A stretch of 64,000 nt of DNA from Irpex lacteus (taxonomy: Eukaryota; Basidiomycota; Agaricomycetes; Polyporales; Irpicaceae). Position 1 is the stretch's first letter, and each line of letters starts with the position of its first letter. The position numbers were made by a program, and so were the translations under genes. Below the pieces are notes generated by a model, which was not told the origin of the DNA, made no database searches, and worked only from the letters and a program-made list of their open reading frames with translations. Positions 57,601-64,000 of the stretch are shown in pieces. Where the stretch lies: NCBI GenBank assembly GCA_001986395.2, contig MQVO02000014.1:1-64000 (forward strand). Reading direction: 5' to 3'.

Positions 57601-58870
57601 GGAGGGTATACGGTTATATCTGGACTGGCTCTCGAATAGCCCGAGTGGGCTTACACAGGAACAATTCGAGACCTTGGTGGATGCGGCATTAACTGGTGGT
57701 AATGCTGACCTGTTCGTGAAAACGTACGTCGATCCAATGTATACGCATTTATCGGCTTCCTTACGCGTGGTATATAGCGTCTGGCCCCGCCTTGAGAGCT
57801 CAAAGTTGAATGGCGCAGGGCTTCAGCTGTTGATCAAGCAACTCGTGGCGAAACGAGACAAACTCATCTCGGCAGGCGTCGACGGTCCTTCCGTACAGTA
57901 TATGATCGATACACTGGCAAAGCGCACAATCTCTTCCATCTCCCTCCAAACTATCTCAGAAATCGTTTCGGCGCTTGACTGGTGCGTGAAGATGAACGCA
58001 CCCGACCTTTGCAACACCGTCGTAAAGCGGTTCCTCAGTTCTGGGGCCAGTTCTACGCCCTATCTCGAACAGGTCCTCGTCCCTGGGCTGCCTCAACTAC
58101 GAACATGGGGTATCAAGCACAAGAGAGACATGAACCCGGTGGTTCAGAAGATCGTCACCGCGTGGACCGAGAAGGTCCTGGGAGCGCTTCCGGCGGCTAA
58201 CTCTTCTCTAGCCAATCAGCTGGCTGCACTCGTGAAATGGACGTGCTCGTGCGCCTCGTGCTCGTCTGCACGTGCATTCCTCACGGCGAGTGACCAGAAG
58301 TCGACGACCCTCTATCGCATCGGTGCCCCTGCCAGGAAGCATGTTGAAGGACATCTTTCGATACATGCGCGTAGTTTGGCGACCTGGACCCTCCATCGTA
58401 CAACACCACAGGGGCTCATCGTACGTGAACTTCGGCTTCCTGATATGCGTTGGTAGCTGACTTTTGTATTGTAGTTGAACAAGTCGGACGCTTTGTGCAA
58501 GCTGATACGGTGGAGAGCAAACCAAGCTAAAGGTGTCGCTCTTCTGAAAACTCTAAGCGCAGACGAGAACGAACTCCGGATCATCTTGGGTCCGGAATAC
58601 GACCGCGTGAAGGCTGTCCTGTCAGGTCGTGCAGTCGGACAAACAAGTGGCCCAGCTACTCAGCCCCACCCCCCTACAGCCACCTCAGGCTTGCGAGCGG
58701 GACCATCAACAAATCCTACTGTAGGAAGTGTTCAGCAGCGAGTTGCTTCTGGCTCAACGACGAGCGTCCCTCAACAGGAAACTGCTTCTAGCTCAGCGAC
58801 AAGCGGGCCTCCTGCGAAGAAAAGAAAGCATACCGCTTACAATCCGGACGACGTGATAGACCTCACATGA
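54642..58870 (+). CDS. Large 2OG-Fe(II) dioxygenase-domain protein
   Basis: ATG 54642 gives MAEAQEVVPSLLADVVPMAV. The acidic N-terminus is followed by a prolyl-hydroxylase-type 2OG-Fe(II) domain: YKLLLYETGSHFLPHVDTEK (HxD iron ligands), FATIVVVLPSAFTGGEAHLS, TDVTHEIKPI (distal His) and SGYRLALSFNLIHTT (Arg for 2-oxoglutarate). About 800 residues of helical sequence follow without a recognised domain, with a CSCASCSSARAF Cys cluster and a Ser/Thr-rich tail holding PPAKKRKH, a possible nuclear signal. Introns restore frame at 55542, 56286, 56394, 57083 and 58420; the one at 57083-57111 would be only 29 nt. About 1250 residues. Substrate unknown; related proteins occur widely in Agaricomycetes. 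Confidence 0.78.
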
Positions 58871-59559
58871 CGACAAGATTCGTTCAGCCCACGGGATGTG
58901 CGTGTGGGCGCGATCCCATTTCATGGTACAATATCAGACAGTTGCTAATGCGTACCGATGCTTCTCTATGTAATGTTTATCTTATCACTTAAAATATACA
59001 TACATGTTTGATACAGCACATTTTCTCGCAGGCCCACTATTAATACCGTTGGCACAACGTCAAATGTCGTCACTGCAGCGTGTGCTCACGCCCGCCCGAA
59101 CCGCGGGAACGTATCATGGGATGTCCTCGGTTGTTGTGGATAAGCTCATGCGTGATGCATCGCTCCTCCCATTTTGTTCTTGTCTTCATTGCAGCCAAGG
59201 CACATACGCGTGCATCGTTCTTCTCAAGACTGGGTTGACCCGATTGATGATGCACGAACGTCACCTCCTGTGTTCGGGACCGTCATAGTTTTCCCAATTG
59301 GATATGTGGGTCGCGTGTTGCTAGACAAAAATGTCTGGTTGGGAGGAGCACTTTGGCTTCCATTGGTGCCGCAGCGCGATACCTATCACCGGGGATTAAA
59401 CCATATTCAACTTGGCACGCATTTGGCGATGTTAGCCTCCTGAGATGTTGTACTGTCAGCCCCCAAGTCATTGGTATAAAGGGACCTTCGAATTTAAATA
59501 CTGACCATCCACTACATTCCCTCCGAACCCCCTTTCGTCACAGCAGCCTGCATACAACC
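58871..59559. other. Intergenic region with chitinase promoter
   Basis: About 690 bp; the only recognisable element is a TATA box at 59475-59480. Confidence 0.4.
59475..59480 (+). promoter_or_regulatory. TATA box upstream of the PX-chitinase gene
   Basis: TATAAA in the context ttggTATAAAggg, 85 bp before the ATG. Confidence 0.55.
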
Positions 59560-61846
59560 ATGTCTTTCGTAAGTGTAACGATCAAGGACCACACGACGGC
59601 GTCGAGCCCACGACCGCATGTCATCTACTTCGTCGACGCTTTGGCGTACGACGGCAAGGTCACTCGGGTCGGAAAGCGCTATTCGGATGTAAGCAATATC
59701 CCACTATTGCCCTTCACACAACTATCCACTGAACTTCAATGACAGTTTCTTGACCTACACACTACCCTCGGCGACAGAGAGGTCTTGCCGCCGAAGCGCA
59801 TCCTCGTCACCTCCTTCATCCCTTCAGCCTGGGCGGACGACAGCCTCGTCGCCGAACGCAAGGCAGGGCTGACAACATACCTGAACAATTTGCTAAAGTC
59901 GTCCCAGTATGGAGCCAACACATCCTTGAACGAGTTTCTAACACAGCAAGCGGACTCTACGAAAGCACCGAACCTCGAGGACGCTTTGCCATCGACTCTG
60001 TCTCGCAAGGCGGCGCTGGAGGTCCAAGCACAGCTCTCCGCCGCCGCCACTTCTCCTATTGCCGCTGCATACTATCCGGACTGGTCGGCTGACAGCTGGC
60101 CACCTGAGAACTTGGACTATTCGAAATTCGATATCCTATTTTTTGGTGAGTGATCCAATCCGCCATTCTGTGTCGTGTCAGACCTAACAGTCACTGTAGC
60201 GTTTGCAACACCCAACTCCTCGAACGGTATCAGCTACGACAGCGGCTCGACGTCTATCCTGAAGAGATTGGTCACGGCTGCCCACAACAGCGGTAAAGGC
60301 ACCAAAGTCGTACTTTCCATTGGTGAGGTCTACAAAATTACGAGTACCTTGACGAGTAGTGCTCATGTATGCTGTGACTATCTAGGAGGATGGGGTGGCA
60401 GCACGTACTTTTCTCAGGCGGTCAGCAGCTCGGCTAACCGCTCTACCTTCGTCAATGCGGCGAAAAGCGCAGTATCGACCTACAATCTGGATGGTGAGAT
60501 ATTTTATTCATGAAGTAGTGTATCTTCTTACTCATCCTATCGACAGGTATCGACATCGACTGGGTACGAGTCGCTTCTCGCACGACTCTCGCACTTTATA
60601 CTCACCATTCCCTCAGGAATACCCTAACTCGGAAGGCGCAGGCAACCCGCACTCGTCATCAGATTCCGCAAATCTTCTGACGTTCTTAACTTCCCTTCGT
60701 TCGGCGCTTGGGTCTTCGAAGATCATCTCTGCCGCGGTCACGCACCAGCCTTTCTTGGGTTCCAACGGCCAGCCGCTGACCAACGTGTCTGCGTACGCCG
60801 CACAGCTGAGCTATATTAACATCATGTGAGTCGTCATAACATTACTTCCCTCTTGAGTACGTGCTCATGAGAAGCTGACTCGTATTGATCTCTAGGAACT
60901 ACGACGTTTGGGGTCAGTATTCATGTCAGTTAGGCTATGGAAGCACGTCACTGACCATATGTCTCCCACAGGTGCTTCCTCTACACCCGGGCCCAATGCT
61001 CCCCTGGGCAACCTTTGCGGGAACTCCAAACAACCGCAAGCCAGTGCCGAAGCAGCCTTCAGCCAATGGACCGCAGCCGGGTTCCCAGCAAACAAGATGC
61101 TCCTCGGCCTTCCCCTCTACGGCTACGTCTCCCAAAGCACCAAGACAACCCTGACAGACATCGCCATCCCTCCGCCAGGCTTCAATGTACAGAAGTACAG
61201 AGAACGCGTACTGGGATTGCCGACCAGGAACCCGGTGCTGGCATGCCCTCTCGTGAGGGAGGCGTATGACGGTGCCAGTGACCCCCCTAACTTCCTGGAT
61301 GGAAACCATGATCGGAGCAAGCTGAGGGAGAAGACGAAGACGATCGAGGCGAAGGCTGGAAATGGCGATCTGAGCAGTTACTTTGGACAGCAGATTGCGT
61401 TTAACCAGATCGTGGCGCTTGGTGCTCTGACGAAGAGCTCGAATGGGACCTACGTCCAGGCCAATGGGTATACTGAAGGTGAGCTTTTCATGTCATATGT
61501 CGGAATATAGTACTCAAAAGGTTTAAATAGGCTGGGACGACTGTAGTGACACTCCGGTCAGTACGGCTTAGGGCTGATGCTATCACTGTTTCTTACCGTT
61601 TTCATTCCAGTTCCTCTTCAACACGTCTCGCAAGACCGTAGTCACATACGACGATACGTACTCCCTGAACGATAAGGCCGCCTACGCAAAGCAGGTTGGT
61701 ATGGCAGGGACGATGACCTGGTCTCTGGATCAGGTAAGCAATAGTCATGCCCCGATTTCCCAAAAATTTGTCTTCTGACTTCGTCCGAATAGGACGACGG
61801 ATATACGCTCCAGAACGCTATTCGCAAGGCCCTCGGAAAGTCTTAG
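59560..61846 (+). CDS. PX domain-GH18 chitinase fusion
   Basis: ATG 59560-59562 gives MSFVSVTIKDHTTASSPRPH, with no signal peptide. Residues 1 to about 115 form a PX (phosphoinositide-binding) domain: GKRYSDFLDLHTTL (basic-Tyr-x-x-Phe motif), LPPKR, and ERKAGLTTYLNNLL. From about residue 150 there is a GH18 barrel: IAAAYYPDWSADSWPPENL, VVLSIGGWGGS, the catalytic LDGIDIDWEYP (acid Glu present), NYDVWG and AGTMTWSLDQDDG. About nine introns, including one inside the catalytic motif after Trp and a 17-nt exon (60896-60912). About 600 residues. It would hydrolyse beta-1,4-GlcNAc polymers. The PX domain implies a membrane- or endosome-associated, cytosolic enzyme rather than a secreted one. Confidence 0.87.
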
Positions 61847-62163
61847 GTTAGACTTTGAAGACTTCTTGCTTCAGGATACGCGCTCAGTGCCTCTTGTTTA
61901 CGACTTATTTTGACGACTTTCACGAACGAACGACCTATGATACGACCATGTTAGCGACGAATAGGTTATTTGATGGATAATGTAATAATACTCGCCTGTA
62001 GCAGAATGCATACATGTCGTGAACATTAAACACGCCTTTACCTGCGATTATACTCTATCGGGTGTTGGTGAAGTCTTCGCCGAGCAAGCACAATCAAGAC
62101 GATGTTAGAATCGGTATATTTGAATCACCGAATCTACGCATAACGCCCTTTCCTTCACCGTCT
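61847..62163. other. Convergent intergenic region
   Basis: About 320 bp between the 3' ends of the chitinase and phosphatase genes; AT-rich, presumably both 3' UTRs. Confidence 0.45.
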
Positions 62164-63813
62164 TCACGAGCTCGTGCCGTTCCCTTGACACTTCTCAAAG
62201 TCCCCATTCCCATTGCCCCTCGCATACCCCTGACTCTGCACGAACGCATCAAGGGTACACAGCCCCTCCTTATCGGCACCGCAGAACTCCAACGATTGCA
62301 CCTCGTCCTGCACCAATATCCTCACCTTCGCCTCTTGAGCTTTGCCCTTAGTGCAGCTCAGCCGCTCAACTACCACCCTCCCCGAAAACGGTACGATCGA
62401 GCTCGCGCGCCACGTCCTGTTCGGATCCGGGTTCGTAGGGTCCAACGGAGCGTCTTGTCGGAAGAGCCCCATAGCAGAGACGATAGCAATGATCTCGTCG
62501 TCGTGGGAGAAGTCGGCGTATAGTGTACGGTTGAGCGGGAAGGTGGTAGGGTTGGAGTCGAGGGTATGGTTCACTTGCGTTGAGTCTTGGACGGAGGTGT
62601 TTGTGAGACGGGCGAGGAGCTCGTTGATGTACCCGACACCTTGCACTGGCCCGAGGGGCTGGCCGTATCTGTGATATAGTAGAAAGGTAAGTATATGCAT
62701 ATTTGATCCGTGAATAGTAGTAAGAGGGTGTGGAACCGACGTGGAAAGGACTTACCCGGTACCATAGAACTTGTTAAGGTCACCATCATATGCGAACCCG
62801 GGAAACGCAGTAGAGAATTCCTCGAACAGAGTGCACCATTGACTCTTGTTGAAACTGGCAACGGTCTCGAACGGACAAAGACTGATGAGGTTGAAAACAT
62901 CGATGGTGGTGAGATTGGCTCCGGGTGCTGCAGAATTGAGCCTGGTGGCGATAGGGGCCGCGTATATCGCTTCCCAGGCGGATGTTTCAGCACTCGCATC
63001 ACCCACAGCGGGGCACTGCGAGTTATCGAGGGTGTTGTTTGTCTATGAGCGGGTAAGTGAGATTCGTCGATCGTAGTAACTATACGGCCAGACGTACCCC
63101 GCTACCGATGATGACGTTTAAAACGGGCTGGGAGGTGTTGCCACTGGCCGATGTAAAGCCTGCGGTCCAGTTATTCGCAGTGGCTACGACGCGTGCGCTG
63201 ATGTCTGAGCGAACGAAGGGGATATTACCACCTTTGATCAATTTTTGGTAGCGTTGGAAAGCCACTTGTCCGGCGTCGAAGGACCTGAACGTACGCTCTC
63301 AATAACGGCGCTCTATCTCCATAGGCGTAAAATACTTACTGGTCAGCGCCGAACCGAACGAGGTCGTCCTTTCCCAGAGTGTACTGAAAGGTCTTGACAA
63401 AATCCAATCGGGGGTCAGTGAAGTTGGTCGCATTTTGCAGCTTAGCGAGAGCTGTGGTGATCCTTCTAGTGGCACCAGATGTAGGGAATCGTGCCCCGTG
63501 CCGTTGAATCTACAAAGACATGCGGATAAGAACCGAGAAGTTTAGATAGCTTTGGGATGCACTGACAATATTAACCTGGGAAATCACTATGAGATGGCGG
63601 AACGTTCGTTACTACGTATTACAAAAGACGTACTTGGTCAATATTGCAACTACTTGGAGGGTTGCGATATTCCGCCCTCGGAAAATACGGCGAATACTGG
63701 GCCCAGTTCAGTTGCTCGCTTTTGGGGACCGGAAGCTGAGGCGTGACAGGCTTGATCGCAATCCCTGCGGTAGCAAAACACAGAGCAGCAAGCCACAGTA
63801 TCATCACGGCCAT
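62164..63813 (-). CDS. Secreted histidine acid phosphatase (phytase-like)
   Basis: ATG 63811-63813 starts a signal peptide (MAVMILWLAALCFATAGIA). The catalytic motif IIQRHGARFPT is assembled across introns: exon 1 ends CNIDQ, a 9-nt exon (63567-63575) encodes V-N-I, and exon 3 continues I-Q-R-H-G. The proton-donor motif is FSHDDEI near 62543. Multiple N-glycosylation sites (NAT, NFT, NWT, NTS, NKS, NHT, NRT, NGT) and paired cysteines fit an extracellular protein. Histidine phosphatases of this branch release phosphate from phytate or other monoesters. Six introns. About 440 residues, normal for fungal phytase. It is convergent with the chitinase. Confidence 0.9.
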
Positions 63814-63886
63814 CGCAGCAGAGTTGAAAGAGCAAAGAAAGAGAGGATCACCGAAGAATAGACCATCTCGTTGCGATGCTCTTCTC

Positions 63887-63893
63887 TTATATA
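63887..63893 (-). promoter_or_regulatory. TATA box upstream of the phosphatase gene
   Basis: TATATAA on the minus strand, 74 bp before the ATG. Confidence 0.55.
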
Positions 63894-64000
63894 CGATACC
63901 TCGGGGATAGGAGCATGTGCGTCGATCGTCCGCTGACTCGGTCGTGAGAGCCCGCGAACGTGTGTGCTTCTGAAGATGATGAGACGAAGCCTTGGCGGCA

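Noticed and set aside
1..64000. CRISPR arrays, tRNA and rRNA genes
   Set aside because: No regularly spaced direct repeats, no convincing tRNA B-box/cloverleaf and no rRNA-like stretches were noticed; a tRNAscan run could still find one I missed.

Overview
The window is nuclear DNA from a filamentous basidiomycete, most likely an Agaricomycete. Almost every gene is cut by many short GT-AG introns (about 50-70 bp). The protein families fit that group: F-box proteins with basidiomycete-type leucine-rich tails, a DUF6533 membrane protein, OrdA-like P450, a large 2OG-Fe(II) oxygenase, TMEM135-like and multi-copy APC/MFS transporters. No rRNA, tRNA, CRISPR array or bacterial operon structure was seen.

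Layout. 1-5138 (minus): a Ty3/gypsy LTR retrotransposon running off the left edge, with an intact gag and a frame-shifted pol. It is inserted in an intron-bearing hAT transposase gene whose 3' part follows (5139-7222, plus). 7842-10223: a UapA/UapC-type purine permease. 10.4-17.2 kb: a minus-strand F-box cluster with three apparently intact genes and two decayed pieces. 17.4-19.0 kb: a VPS41 (HOPS subunit) pseudogene. 20.0-26.0 kb: an APC amino-acid/choline/GABA-type permease, a nucleotidyltransferase-fold-like protein and an MFS transporter.

26.9-38.1 kb is a repeat-rich core. Two diverged copies of a segmental duplication (A and B) flank an alpha/beta-hydrolase gene. Both contain a 1.25-1.7 kb element bounded by 12-bp inverted repeats, with a third inverted copy (C) at 36.4-38.0 kb. 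Copy B also carries an 0.8-kb insertion with long inverted repeats. A TMEM135-like gene lies between B and C.

39.1-48.6 kb: a second copy of one F-box type, a second MFS transporter, a second APC permease and a DUF6533 protein. Two of these are paralogues of left-arm genes in mirrored orientation. 50.1-63.8 kb: conventional single genes, namely a P450, a glutamine-synthetase-like enzyme, a large 2OG-Fe(II) oxygenase, a PX-domain/GH18 chitinase fusion and a secreted histidine acid phosphatase (phytase-like).

The most unusual signal is in the gypsy element. From its LTR TATA box to the gag start, 1,557 nt of sense strand contain no ATG in any frame. Yet the stretch holds a protein-like open frame in register with gag, interrupted only by two nearby TAG codons. 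This suggests selection against upstream AUGs and possibly an N-terminally extended Gag made by non-AUG initiation plus readthrough or splicing. Other points of interest are the inverted-repeat element family, the PX-chitinase fusion, 9-nt and 17-nt microexons, a possible 29-nt intron, a GC-AG intron and a hydrolase whose nucleophile position is Ala.
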